Of a DNA stretch of 29,397 bases, positions 6,512-15,670 are shown piece by piece (within the stretch, counting starts at the first letter, position 1; each line of letters opens with the position of its first letter). The position numbers and the translations under genes are program-made. The notes under the pieces were generated by a model. The model ran no database searches, had not been told where the DNA came from, and worked only from the letters and a program-made list of their open reading frames with translations. Source of the stretch: Prevotellaceae bacterium (GTDB taxonomy: Bacteria; Bacteroidota; Bacteroidia; Bacteroidales; UBA932); the NCBI GenBank assembly GCA_031254635.1, contig JAIRUB010000209.1:1-29397 (forward strand). Direction: 5' to 3'.

Positions 6512-8836
6512 ATGAGAATTTTCACCTTAATTTTAGCATTACTTTCGGTTTGTTTTCCTCTTTCGGCTCAAATCGAAGTAAGCGGAAAAATTACCGCACA
6601 AGAGGCAGATAACATTGTAGAATTGCCCTTTGCAGCAGTAGTGCTAAAAAATGCGAAGGACACTACCAAAATAGAATTTTCCACCATTACCGATTTGAAA
6701 GGAAATTATTCTTTCGAAAATGTACCCGCAAATGCTTATCTCTTGGTAATCTCCCATTTGGGATATGATACCCTTAGCGAAGTTATTGAAGTTTATGCTT
6801 CCGACTCGAAAACTGTTTTGGAATTTAATTATACCTTGACAGCCGATGCCACGCTTTTAGACGAGGTAAGGATAACAGCCGCTTCGGTTTATAAAGGTAT
6901 TGATAAAACCACTTACCGAATGGCGGCGGCAGATTTAAAAAACGCCCGATTTTCAATGGATTTATTGGAAACACTACCCTCGCTTTCGATTGACCCCGTT
7001 ACCAAAAAAATTGTTTCGGCGCAAGGAAGCGTATTGATATTAATAGACGGAATTGCCTCAAGCGAAATTGATTTAAAGGCAATTCCGCCAAATAAGGTGG
7101 ACAGGATTGAGTATTACGACATACCGCCTGCAAGGTATTTGGCGTATAGTGCTGTTGTAAATGTTGTTACCAAAGATTTAGATGCCGGATTTTCCGCCGG
7201 CGTTTCACTCCATCACGCCTTTACCACCGGTTTTGGCGATGATGATATATTTATAAAACTTATTCGCGGACGGCAGCAGTTTTCGCTTGATTATACTTTG
7301 AGTTACCGCGACTACAGCAAGGTAAAAGATGTGGTAAAATATTCTTATCTTATAGACGACAAGCCTTTAAACAGAAATGAAAATACTGATAGGCCTTTTG
7401 GCTATAATGACCATTATATTAACCTTAAATATGTTAATCAGTTGCAGGATAATTATATTTTTCAGGCAAAATTTTCGCCTAATATGGATTTTTATCATAG
7501 CAAATACCGCTCGGAAATAGAAATCTTGACGGACGGAACCGAAACTTATAGAACAGGCAACAAGACTGACAAAGGAAATACCTTTAATCCTTCCTTGAAT
7601 TTATACCTATGGAAACAACTTAAACATAGGCAAGCCATAACTATTGATTTATTGGGAAATATCTTTAAGGTAAATCAAAACGTTACAAACCAAGAATACA
7701 ACAAAACCGACAACTTATTGGAATTGGACGACCGAATGGAATTGGAAAACTCGAAAAAAACCTTTATTGGCGAACTTGCTTATGAAAAAACAATAAACAC
7801 AGGTAAATTGACCTTCGGAAACAGATTGGAAACATACAGAATGGATTCAAAGGTCAATAACAGTTTCGACAACACCGATTATAATTCATCTTATTTTTCT
7901 GACTATTTTTACGCCGACTATACCGGCAGGATTAATCGTTTTATGTATCGTGCAACGCTTGGTTTGACTTATAAACAAAATAAAAATCCTGTTAATGAAT
8001 ACTCTTCGTGGATTTTCCGCCCCCTGTTTTTATTGGGATATAACATTAATCAAAAACATTCACTCCGTTTGGTTTATTCGCAATCTTCCCAAGAACCTTC
8101 CATTTCAGAACAAAGCGACAATGTTGTTTTTGTAACCGATAATATTTTAATGCGCGGTAATCCTCATCTGAAAAACAGTTTGAATCAGACTGTCCGCCTG
8201 AATTGGAGGTTTGCTGATAAATGGTTGGACTTAAATCTTTCTTTAGTCGGAATATCTACAAAAAACAATATTGCCTCATATTATGTGAAAACGGACGACT
8301 TTTACCTGTTTACTTCCCAAAACGATAAGGAGTATAAGGTCTTAGGTCTTTCTTATTTTGGCGCCGTCAGACCTTTTGGCACTAATTTACTGACTTTAAA
8401 ACTGAGCGGTCAGACTTCAAAATATTTCGTAACCAATGATATCATTGGAAATTTTGAACATTGGTACACTCCTTTGCGTTACGAGCTGGCATTAAGAGTG
8501 GGAAATTTTGTTGCTTCTTATTATGGTTCGATTGCAAGTAAATATTTATCGGGAACTTATTTAGGTAAAGATGAAAATGTGTCGAGTATTGTAGTGCGAT
8601 ATACCCGCAATAATTTTTCCGTTTGGGGCGGATGGCTGTGGATGTTTAATCCCTCGCAATACAATACTGAAACAATTCCTGCAAGTGTTGTTCAATATTT
8701 TTCAGACAGAAGAATTTACGACAACAAAAATATGTTTACCTTGGGACTTTCTTATACATTTAACAGGGGAAAAGAGTACAGTGAACAACAAAAATTAATT
8801 GACAACCGAGATACGGATTCGGGACTGTTTAGATAA
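6512..8836 (+). CDS. Outer-membrane beta-barrel protein of the RiPP locus
   Basis: About 774 residues. The start at 6512 is chosen because a signal peptide begins there (MRIFTLILALLSVCFPLSAQ) and a promoter box separates it from the upstream ATG at 6473. After the signal comes a carboxypeptidase-like regulatory domain (GKITAQEADNI to FENVPANAYLLVISHLGYDT), a plug-like region (LLDEVRITAAS, SVLILIDGIASSEIDLKAIP, VVNVVTK) and a long C-terminal part rich in alternating aromatic beta-strands. This is the TonB-receptor-like 'outer membrane beta-barrel' architecture. It sits between maturase and exporter and is 8 bases from the exporter gene, so it may release the peptide, serve as an immunity or uptake receptor, or both. 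No TolC-like protein is encoded nearby. Confidence 0.85.
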   Translation: MRIFTLILALLSVCFPLSAQIEVSGKITAQEADNIVELPFAAVVLKNAKDTTKIEFSTITDLKGNYSFENVPANAYLLVISHLGYDTLSEVIEVYASDSKTVLEFNYTLTADATLLDEVRITAASVYKGIDKTTYRMAAADLKNARFSMDLLETLPSLSIDPVTKKIVSAQGSVLILIDGIASSEIDLKAIPPNKVDRIEYYDIPPARYLAYSAVVNVVTKDLDAGFSAGVSLHHAFTTGFGDDDIFIKLIRGRQQFSLDYTLSYRDYSKVKDVVKYSYLIDDKPLNRNENTDRPFGYNDHYINLKYVNQLQDNYIFQAKFSPNMDFYHSKYRSEIEILTDGTETYRTGNKTDKGNTFNPSLNLYLWKQLKHRQAITIDLLGNIFKVNQNVTNQEYNKTDNLLELDDRMELENSKKTFIGELAYEKTINTGKLTFGNRLETYRMDSKVNNSFDNTDYNSSYFSDYFYADYTGRINRFMYRATLGLTYKQNKNPVNEYSSWIFRPLFLLGYNINQKHSLRLVYSQSSQEPSISEQSDNVVFVTDNILMRGNPHLKNSLNQTVRLNWRFADKWLDLNLSLVGISTKNNIASYYVKTDDFYLFTSQNDKEYKVLGLSYFGAVRPFGTNLLTLKLSGQTSKYFVTNDIIGNFEHWYTPLRYELALRVGNFVASYYGSIASKYLSGTYLGKDENVSSIVVRYTRNNFSVWGGWLWMFNPSQYNTETIPASVVQYFSDRRIYDNKNMFTLGLSYTFNRGKEYSEQQKLIDNRDTDSGLFR

Positions 8837-8844
8837 TTTGGCAA

Positions 8845-11049
8845 ATGAGTAAATTTCCGATTGCTCGTCAGCATGATGCAATGGATTGCGGTGCAGCCTG
8901 CGTAAAAATGATAGCACAATATTACGGAAAAGAGTTCTCTTTGTCCTATTTGCGCAGTATGTGCCATACCGTGAAAGACGGTGTTTCCTTAATGAGTATC
9001 AGCGATACGCTTGAATTTTTAGGGTTTAAGACAGTGGGCGGAAAAATTACCTTGGAAAATTTGTCATCTAAAGTTCAATTACCCTGCATTCTTCATTGGA
9101 ACAACAACCATTTTACGGTTTTGGTTTCGGTTGAGAAAAACAGACTTAAAAAGGATTATACATTTACCATTGCTGACCCCGGCAAGGGCATTATGACGCT
9201 TATAGAAGAAGAATTTAAAAAATCGTGGTTGAGTACAATAAGCAAAGGCGAAGAAAAAGGAGTTGCCTTGCTTATAGAGCCTACTACCCGCTTTTATAAA
9301 ACCGAAGAAGTAAAAGAAATTCCCGGTACGCTTAAATTTCTTTTTTCCTATTTTATAAAATACAGAAAATTTTTCTTTCAACTTATTTTGGGATTGTTTA
9401 TCGGAAGCGGCTTGTTGCTTGTTTTCCCTTTTCTTACGCAGGCTATTGTGGATAAAGGGATTAATAATAAGGACATAAGTTTTATTTATCTTGTACTTAT
9501 GGCACAATTAATGCTGCTTTTAAGTAGAACAGCTATTGATTTTATACGCAGCTGGGTATTGCTGCATATAAGTATGCGCATCAACATTTCGCTCTTGTCT
9601 GATTTTTTGATAAAATTAGCAAAATTGCCTATGAAGTTTTTTGACACAAGTCAAATCGGCGATATAATTCAACGAATGAGCGACCATGACAGGGTTCAAA
9701 GTTTTATCACCTCGCAAACTTTAAATGTGGTTTTTTCACTTTTTATATTTGTAGTTTTCGGCATTGTATTGTACATGTACAGTGTAACCATTTTTCTTAT
9801 TTTTCTTTTGGGTAGCATTTTGTACGTGAGTTGGATTTTACTTTTTCTTAAAAAGCGTAGAATATTGGACTATAAAGTCTTTGAGCAGCGTTCCAAAAAT
9901 CAGAATAAAACCTTTAACTTCATTTACGGCATGCAGGAAATCAAACTGCATAATTGCGACAAGCGCAAACGTTGGGAATGGGAAGACGTTCAAGCCGATT
10001 TGTTCGATATTCAAAAAGAATCAATGGGACTTTATCAAAAACAGGAAATCGGGAATATTCTCATTAATGAAATAAAAAACATTGTAATAACCATTGTCGC
10101 CGCCATTTCGGTAATCAATCAGGAAATGACGCTCGGAATGATGCTTGCAACGCAATATATCATCGGGCAGTTAAACTCCCCCATAGAACAATTGGTTAGG
10201 CTTATACAGGATTATCAAGATACAAAAATCAGTTTAGAAAGAATAAACGAAATCCATAACCGAAACGAGGAAAATGATGACAGCCGCGAAGTAAAAACAT
10301 TGCCCGATTACAGCGACCTGAAAATTTCAAACCTTGTTTTTCAATACGAGGGACCGCGCTCGCCAAAGGTTATAAACAATATTGATTTAACAATTCCTAA
10401 GGGAAAAATAACCGCAATAGTGGGCGCAAGCGGTAGCGGAAAAACGACGCTGATTAAACTGCTTTTGCAATATTACGAGCCTGTTGAGGGCAAGATTCAA
10501 ATAGGCAATACTGTACTATCCGATATGAATACAATCGCATGGCGCAATCATTGCGGCGCAGTGATGCAAGACGGCTACATTTTTTCCGACACCATTGCCC
10601 GCAACATTGCCGTTACCGATGATGAGATAGACCTTGACCGTCTGATATATGCTTGTGAAACGGCTAATATAAAAAGTTTTATTGAAGGTTTGCCCTTAAA
10701 ATACGATATGATGATTGGCAGCGAGGGGCAAAACCTCAGTCAAGGGCAAAAGCAGCGTATTTTGATAGCACGAGCGGTCTATAAAAATCCGCAATTTCTA
10801 TTTTTCGACGAAGCGACCAATGCTTTGGACGCCAACAATGAAAAGGCTATCATCGAAAATTTGATACCTTTTTACAAGGATAAAACGGTTGTTATTGTTG
10901 CTCATCGGCTCAGCACAGTGAAAAATGCAGACAATATCGTTGTTTTAGAATCGGGCAGTATCGCTGAGCAGGGAACGCATGAAACATTGATTGCGGCAAG
11001 AGGAAAGTATTATGAATTGGTTAAAAATCAATTGGAACTTGGGAATTAA
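8845..11049 (+). CDS. C39-peptidase ABC exporter (bacteriocin-type)
   Basis: A 734-residue inner-membrane exporter with three parts. Residues 1-135 are a C39 peptidase: Q9, catalytic C15 in DAMDCGAAC, H89 in WNNNHF and D111 in IADPGKG. Residues about 165-450 hold the transmembrane domain. The C-terminal ATPase has the Walker A VGASGSGKTT near 525, signature LSQGQKQRI near 630, Walker B FLFFDEATNALD and the switch histidine in VAHRLS. Proteins of this kind cut a leader after Gly-Gly and export the peptide in one step, which matches IRGG in the precursor. All key residues are present, so it should be active. It lies 8 bases after the barrel gene and 12 bases before the fusion-protein gene. Confidence 0.95.
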   Translation: MSKFPIARQHDAMDCGAACVKMIAQYYGKEFSLSYLRSMCHTVKDGVSLMSISDTLEFLGFKTVGGKITLENLSSKVQLPCILHWNNNHFTVLVSVEKNRLKKDYTFTIADPGKGIMTLIEEEFKKSWLSTISKGEEKGVALLIEPTTRFYKTEEVKEIPGTLKFLFSYFIKYRKFFFQLILGLFIGSGLLLVFPFLTQAIVDKGINNKDISFIYLVLMAQLMLLLSRTAIDFIRSWVLLHISMRINISLLSDFLIKLAKLPMKFFDTSQIGDIIQRMSDHDRVQSFITSQTLNVVFSLFIFVVFGIVLYMYSVTIFLIFLLGSILYVSWILLFLKKRRILDYKVFEQRSKNQNKTFNFIYGMQEIKLHNCDKRKRWEWEDVQADLFDIQKESMGLYQKQEIGNILINEIKNIVITIVAAISVINQEMTLGMMLATQYIIGQLNSPIEQLVRLIQDYQDTKISLERINEIHNRNEENDDSREVKTLPDYSDLKISNLVFQYEGPRSPKVINNIDLTIPKGKITAIVGASGSGKTTLIKLLLQYYEPVEGKIQIGNTVLSDMNTIAWRNHCGAVMQDGYIFSDTIARNIAVTDDEIDLDRLIYACETANIKSFIEGLPLKYDMMIGSEGQNLSQGQKQRILIARAVYKNPQFLFFDEATNALDANNEKAIIENLIPFYKDKTVVIVAHRLSTVKNADNIVVLESGSIAEQGTHETLIAARGKYYELVKNQLELGN

Positions 11050-11061
11050 TTAAGATACAAA

Positions 11062-11577
11062 GTGGAACAAAAAATCGAATTAAGAAGTGAAAGAGTAAGG
11101 AGCATCATAGGGAAAATGCCCTCAATTCTTATCAGGTACGGAACAGGAATAATTGCAGCGGTGCTGTTTTTTGTGGTTGCAGGCAGTTTTTTCTTTAAAT
11201 TTACACCTGTTTATTATACTCACGCACAAGTTAGTATAAGCAAAAACGATACAATAATCAGAATTGAAGTACCCGTAGGATTAGAGCCATTGGTAAAAGT
11301 CGGCACCGGCTCTGTTATTTTCTTTGATAATATATCCGGATTTGACACGGAAAGATTGCATGTAACCGTCAACTACATTGATACTGTTATGTATATTAAC
11401 GATTCCGGTGTATTTTTTCATGTTTTCTGCGAGGTTAATAATTTCGATTTTGTCGACAAAAATATAGAAACGGACGGTTTTATCTCCGCAAAAGCACAGA
11501 TTTCTGATGTTGAAATATCGCTGTTGAACTACGTGGTAGGGAAAGCCTTTCGCACAAGTGCCCATAAAAACATTTGA
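11062..11577 (+). CDS. Short HlyD-like membrane-fusion protein
   Basis: 171 residues starting at GTG; no ATG precedes the conserved IELRSERV opening. Residues about 22-46 form one membrane helix, preceded by a short cytoplasmic segment. The rest is a beta-rich periplasmic region (YTHAQVSISKNDTIIRIEVP, LVKVGTGSVIFFDN) that resembles the barrel and lipoyl-adjacent parts of HlyD-type adaptors. The long alpha-helical hairpin that normally reaches TolC is missing, so the protein is well under half the usual 350-450 residues. It is probably the periplasmic partner of the exporter upstream. Its last residues run into an IS relic (11590 on), so loss of a few C-terminal residues is possible. Family assignment rests mainly on context and topology. 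Confidence 0.65.
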   Translation: MEQKIELRSERVRSIIGKMPSILIRYGTGIIAAVLFFVVAGSFFFKFTPVYYTHAQVSISKNDTIIRIEVPVGLEPLVKVGTGSVIFFDNISGFDTERLHVTVNYIDTVMYINDSGVFFHVFCEVNNFDFVDKNIETDGFISAKAQISDVEISLLNYVVGKAFRTSAHKNI

Positions 11578-11589
11578 CCAGATTATTCT

Positions 11590-12060
11590 TCGTGCGACTT
11601 ATCATCGTGCAATCCCAAGCTACGAAGGTTGTATTGTTTGGGAAATAAGGTTGTTTATTCAATTACGGATGACAACAATAGCTTCGATTGTAGTTCGTGG
11701 CATAGATGCTGTCAGCCGCCAAGTGTGTTACCCGTCGGCGGAAAAGTTGTTGATGTTTGCAGATGCAAAATTTTCTTAATAACAGATAATCGCTTATGAG
11801 ATTGCGCAGAAAATCTTAACCGGTTATGCTTTGTTTTGACTGTCTGATCTAATATCACAATTAATTTGTTTAGTAAATGCAACAGGCTGCGCATCAACAC
11901 TCGGATCTCTGCTTGATTCCGTTTTTGAAGTTAATCAACGGGTTCAGGGGATGAATGCGTATTCCGCAAAACAGTTGATAATGAATGTTCGCATTCAACT
12001 GCATAATCAAATCACGGTCTGAAGCACCGTGCAATAGAGAACATTGCCTCACAAAGGGCT
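11590..12060 (-). pseudogene. Transposase relic, many frameshifts and stops
   Basis: No intact gene lies in 11578-12189, but the minus strand holds scattered transposase-like blocks in order. Bases 12022-11894 read SDRDLIMQLNANIHYQLFCG followed by IRIHPLNPLINFK. About 11900-11720 gives a basic, helical KRLSVIKKILHLQ segment. About 11712-11675 gives ADSIYATNYNRSYC, resembling a DDE-motif region of multi-copy Bacteroidota transposases. The blocks are in different frames and separated by stops. The exact IS family is uncertain (IS1182-like or similar). No terminal repeats were found. It marks the right border of the RiPP locus. Confidence 0.55.
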
Positions 12061-12189
12061 ATCGAAAGAAGCGAATTTATAAGCAAGCACAAGTTGCTGA
12101 AGTTTAGTTTACAGTTTATAAGTTAACAAGTTTTCGATTAACCTCGTGCCCTGCACCTTATTCTTTTACCTTTCACCCTTTACCGGATC

Positions 12190-13071
12190 TTATTTCAGCA
12201 GCAACTGCCCCGTTCCGGCCAAAGTTCCGCCGCAATACACCTCAACCGTATAAACGCCCTTAATGAATTTTTCTTTATCAGCGCCATAGAATACGCAAAT
12301 CTCAAGGTCGTCGCCTTGGTAATCCACCTCGCGCATATCTGAATAAATCAGTTGTTCATTATCTACTGTGAAGAAATTCTGGCTCTGAGCCAATAAAATT
12401 TTGTCGGGGCCTTTTATGCGCACATACACATTGCGGAATCCACGCTCGGCAATGCTATTCTCTATAAGTGTGAAGCAGGTTTTAATCTTGGCGGTTGATT
12501 TTGCGCTATTGGTTTCCTTAGACTTGGTAGTCATAGCTACAACTTTGGTGTCGCGAATCCTCACTACTGAGCCTTTCTCCACCTTTTGTGTCAAATCATC
12601 GGTTTGTTTTACCAAGGTTTCTATTTTCCTCCCCGATTCGGCTGCTTCGTTTCGCACCATAATAGTTTCAGCACGCAGGGCTTGGTTCAGCACATTCAAC
12701 GAGTCAATCTGGTGGACATAGCTACGCATAATATCACGCAGCAGGCCTAACTCTTGTTCATATTGACGAATTTGGGCGCGATTGGTTGCCTCAGTCGTTT
12801 TCAAACGGTCAATTAATACGTCAATCTTTTCACGCTCCTCAACCATCTGCTGGTTTATGGTATCGTTGGTAGATTGCAGTTCACTATATTCCGTCTTCAG
12901 TTTTTCCAAATTCAACACCAAACTTTGCTTATCGGTGGATAGTTCGTCAATCATCTTGGAACGGTCCATCCATACATATACAAAGATAGTTATAACTACC
13001 ATTAATATAATAGCTGAAGCTACTGTAATAGATTGAGCTATTTTGCCTGATTGTGTGTTTTTTGTTTCCAT
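12190..13071 (-). CDS. Membrane-anchored coiled-coil protein of unknown function
   Basis: 293 residues. A single membrane helix near residues 14-35 (SITVASAIILMVVITIFVYV) is followed by a long coiled coil from about 38 to 165 (many E/L/Q heptads such as LNLEKLKTEYSELQSTND). A compact C-terminal domain of about 100 residues then contains TCFTLIENSIAERGFRNVYV and ends in TVEVYCGGTLAGTGQLLLK. Proteins of this layout are common and uncharacterised in Bacteroidales, sometimes mislabelled as SMC-like. The helix near the N-terminus suggests an inner-membrane anchor with the coil in the periplasm. It is the last gene of a four-gene minus-strand run, 46 bases after the LysM gene. I do not assign a function. 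Confidence 0.8.
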   Translation of the reverse strand: METKNTQSGKIAQSITVASAIILMVVITIFVYVWMDRSKMIDELSTDKQSLVLNLEKLKTEYSELQSTNDTINQQMVEEREKIDVLIDRLKTTEATNRAQIRQYEQELGLLRDIMRSYVHQIDSLNVLNQALRAETIMVRNEAAESGRKIETLVKQTDDLTQKVEKGSVVRIRDTKVVAMTTKSKETNSAKSTAKIKTCFTLIENSIAERGFRNVYVRIKGPDKILLAQSQNFFTVDNEQLIYSDMREVDYQGDDLEICVFYGADKEKFIKGVYTVEVYCGGTLAGTGQLLLK

Positions 13072-13117
13072 TTTTTGTGAAATTTAGGATATTGATTATA
13101 CTTATTGTAATACAAAA

Positions 13118-14674
13118 TTATTCTCTTTTGATATCAAATTCAGGGGTATAGCGGATTAATGATGCGCCGGTATTAATATATCCTCCTTGGGGCGTCAACC
13201 TGCGGAATTGATAACTTCCCTGTAACAGTTTCGCCTGCAACAAGGAAATACAATCCCCGAAATGAGGCCCGTAGCGATGTAAGGCTGTGAGGAAAAATTT
13301 CGTCACGTCATATCCCTGAAAAGCATATTGTGAAGGGTCGGCGTTAAAATCTTTTCGGTAGCGAGACACAAAGTTTTTAACATCGGCATCTTTATAATCT
13401 ACAAAAAAAGGTGTGACCAAACGTAAATTCATAGCGTGCAGGAAAGAGAAATCAACATTATCAAAACCACGCCAACGTGCTTGTCCATATAAAGTAATCG
13501 GATATTTTAATCTTGATTGAAGAGGACTGAGATTAGAAGTAAGATCAGTCACCAATGCTTCGTTATTCGAAGCCACTACTACACAATTTTCTTTATTAAG
13601 TACTAATCGTTTACGAATACTATCACGAATGGCAATTCCTTTCGATACTTTATAAGGCAAGAACGACAAAAAATGACATTTCGACAGGATTGATTTATAG
13701 GCATCAAACAAAGCCTGGTCTTCGCCTTCTTCTTCATACACCAATATTACATTATCATTTTCAGGTGAAATGCCGCTCAGCAATTTTAATTGCTGACAAG
13801 CTACAGGAGGCGGTATCTGAAACAGGTTAGGGTAATCGGGTACTAAAATTTCCGCCTTAGTGTCAAGCGGCGATACCACAGGGATATGCTGATTATTGGC
13901 ATAGGACAATAAGTCCGTTAAGGAAGACACATAAACCGGACCAATGATTAAATCCATATTTTTCAATTTCGAGCCGCTAATCAAAGATTGCCATACATTT
14001 GTCTCTGCCTCATCAAATACCGATACCTCTACTGCAAAACCTTTTTCTTTCAAGTCTTGCACAGCCATTAAAGCCCCTCCGTAGAATTCAACAAAATTTT
14101 CGGAATTACGTAAACGAGAGGCCACCTCCACAGAGTCAGCAGCAGATGGCTGGATAATATGCTGGGCCGAAAGCGGAAGGAGTAAGGCTATATGAAAACG
14201 TGTTTTGTCAGGATTATAAGCAAACACTTCACACTCATTTATATCAGGTAAACTTTCTACGTGGCGACAAGAAAGCTGAGGTTCTTGTTTTTCTTTTGTC
14301 GGTGATTCTTCTTTAATAGTGTCTAAAGGTTTATAGAGCAAAACTGTATCACGAACAGGTGTTATTTCTGTAGTAGGAGTTGTAACGGGTAATGATTTTC
14401 CTTTTATCTGTGGAATCTGCAAAAACATCCCTTCCTGTAAACCTGTCCCCGCTAATTGAGGATTATATTTATGAATTTCATCCTGCGTTACGCCATATAC
14501 CCTACTGATAGAATAAAGTGTTTGGCTTTTCAATACCTGATGTATGTAAAATACTTTACCTTGTATTTTTACCAACTCCGTGGAAATATTTACCGGAACA
14601 GGTTGTACAGTTTGAGCCAACACTGTGTTGAATGGCAAGAATAAAAGAAAAATAATAAAAATTCTATATTTCAT
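13118..14674 (-). CDS. LysM plus periplasmic-binding-like protein
   Basis: About 518 residues from the ATG at 14674, chosen over an in-frame ATG at 14686 because the signal peptide (MKYRIFIIFLLFLPF, cleavage near VLAQ) begins there. One LysM module follows (roughly residues 42-90: YIHQVLKSQTLYSISRVYGV, PQLAGTGLQEGMFLQIP), which binds peptidoglycan. After a Pro/Thr/Glu-rich linker comes a type 1 periplasmic-binding fold (FHIALLLPLS, YGGALMAVQDLKEKG, DLIIGPVYVSSL, IPVVSPL, YDVTKFFLTAL), as in branched-chain amino-acid receptors and LpoA. No transporter genes are adjacent, so a cell-wall role is more likely than nutrient uptake. The gene begins only a few bases after purC. Confidence 0.85.
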   Translation of the reverse strand: MKYRIFIIFLLFLPFNTVLAQTVQPVPVNISTELVKIQGKVFYIHQVLKSQTLYSISRVYGVTQDEIHKYNPQLAGTGLQEGMFLQIPQIKGKSLPVTTPTTEITPVRDTVLLYKPLDTIKEESPTKEKQEPQLSCRHVESLPDINECEVFAYNPDKTRFHIALLLPLSAQHIIQPSAADSVEVASRLRNSENFVEFYGGALMAVQDLKEKGFAVEVSVFDEAETNVWQSLISGSKLKNMDLIIGPVYVSSLTDLLSYANNQHIPVVSPLDTKAEILVPDYPNLFQIPPPVACQQLKLLSGISPENDNVILVYEEEGEDQALFDAYKSILSKCHFLSFLPYKVSKGIAIRDSIRKRLVLNKENCVVVASNNEALVTDLTSNLSPLQSRLKYPITLYGQARWRGFDNVDFSFLHAMNLRLVTPFFVDYKDADVKNFVSRYRKDFNADPSQYAFQGYDVTKFFLTALHRYGPHFGDCISLLQAKLLQGSYQFRRLTPQGGYINTGASLIRYTPEFDIKRE

Positions 14675-14692
14675 AATTACTTGCATAATATT

Positions 14693-15646
14693 TTAGGGTA
14701 ACCGAGCCAACATATTTTGCACATTTGTTTCTATCCTTTCGTAAATATTCTCAGTATATGGAGCACGAATAAAAGGTTCACCCAGAATATTTTCATATAA
14801 TTCAATATAACGGTCGGTAATGCCATTTACCACTTCATCGGTCATTAGAGGAACTTGTTGCCCTTGTTGGCCGGAAAATCCATTCGCCATTAACCATTCA
14901 CGCACAAATTCCTTCGACAATTGGCGTTGTTGTTCACCTTTAGCAATGCGCTCAGCATAGCCGTCGGCATAAAAATAGCGAGAAGAGTCGGGAGTATGAA
15001 TTTCGTCTATTAGATAAATTTTCCCATCTTTTTTGCCGAATTCATATTTGGTGTCCACTAATATTAAACCGCGTTCCTTGGCCATCTGGGTGCCGCACAG
15101 GAATAAATCCATGGTATATTTTTCGAGTAGCGCATAATCATCGGCGCTTACCAATCCTTGTTCCAAAATTTCTTCTTTTGAAATATCCTCGTCGTGCAAT
15201 CCTTGCTCAGCCTTAGTTGTTGGAGTAATAATCGGTTTTTCAAAAGCCTGATGCTCACACATGCCCTCCGGAATTTTTACGCCACAAATCTCGCGTGCGC
15301 CCGATTTGTAGGTGCGCCAAGCACTTCCGGTGAGATAACCACGAACAATCATCTCTATGGGGAAAGGCTCACAACGATAGCCCACTGTCACCATTGGGTC
15401 CGGGGAAGCAATACGCCAATTAGGAACAATATCGGCAGTGGCATCCAAAAATTTAGCTGCAATCTGATTCAGCACTTGTCCTTTGTAGGGAATTCCCTTA
15501 GGCAGCACCACATCAAAAGCTGAGATACGGTCGGAAACTACCATTACCATGTATTTGTCATCAATCGTATATACATCACGTACCTTTCCTATATACTTTG
15601 CCATTTGTTTTGCAAAATGAAAATTTGTTTCGATTATAGCTTTCAT
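14693..15646 (-). CDS. purC: SAICAR synthetase PurC
   Basis: Phosphoribosylaminoimidazole-succinocarboxamide synthase, 317 residues. It joins CAIR and aspartate with ATP in the purine pathway, in the cytoplasm. Family motifs visible: GKVRDVYTIDDKYMVMVVSD, RISAFDVVLPKGIPYKG, VRGYLTGSAWRTYKSG, GLHDEDISKEE, LVDTKYEFG and IDEIHTPDSSRYFY. The length fits the longer Bacteroidota/yeast-like form rather than the ~240-residue E. coli form. It lies 24 bases after the capA-like gene and just before the LysM gene, so it is probably co-transcribed with both; no other purine gene is nearby. Confidence 0.97.
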   Translation of the reverse strand: MKAIIETNFHFAKQMAKYIGKVRDVYTIDDKYMVMVVSDRISAFDVVLPKGIPYKGQVLNQIAAKFLDATADIVPNWRIASPDPMVTVGYRCEPFPIEMIVRGYLTGSAWRTYKSGAREICGVKIPEGMCEHQAFEKPIITPTTKAEQGLHDEDISKEEILEQGLVSADDYALLEKYTMDLFLCGTQMAKERGLILVDTKYEFGKKDGKIYLIDEIHTPDSSRYFYADGYAERIAKGEQQRQLSKEFVREWLMANGFSGQQGQQVPLMTDEVVNGITDRYIELYENILGEPFIRAPYTENIYERIETNVQNMLARLP

Positions 15647-15670
15647 TGGACAGAAAAAATATTTAATTGT

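Noticed and set aside
11558..11779. Plus-strand 73-codon frame after the fusion-protein gene
   Set aside because: It overlaps the end of that gene and lies over the minus-strand transposase relic; no protein-like features.
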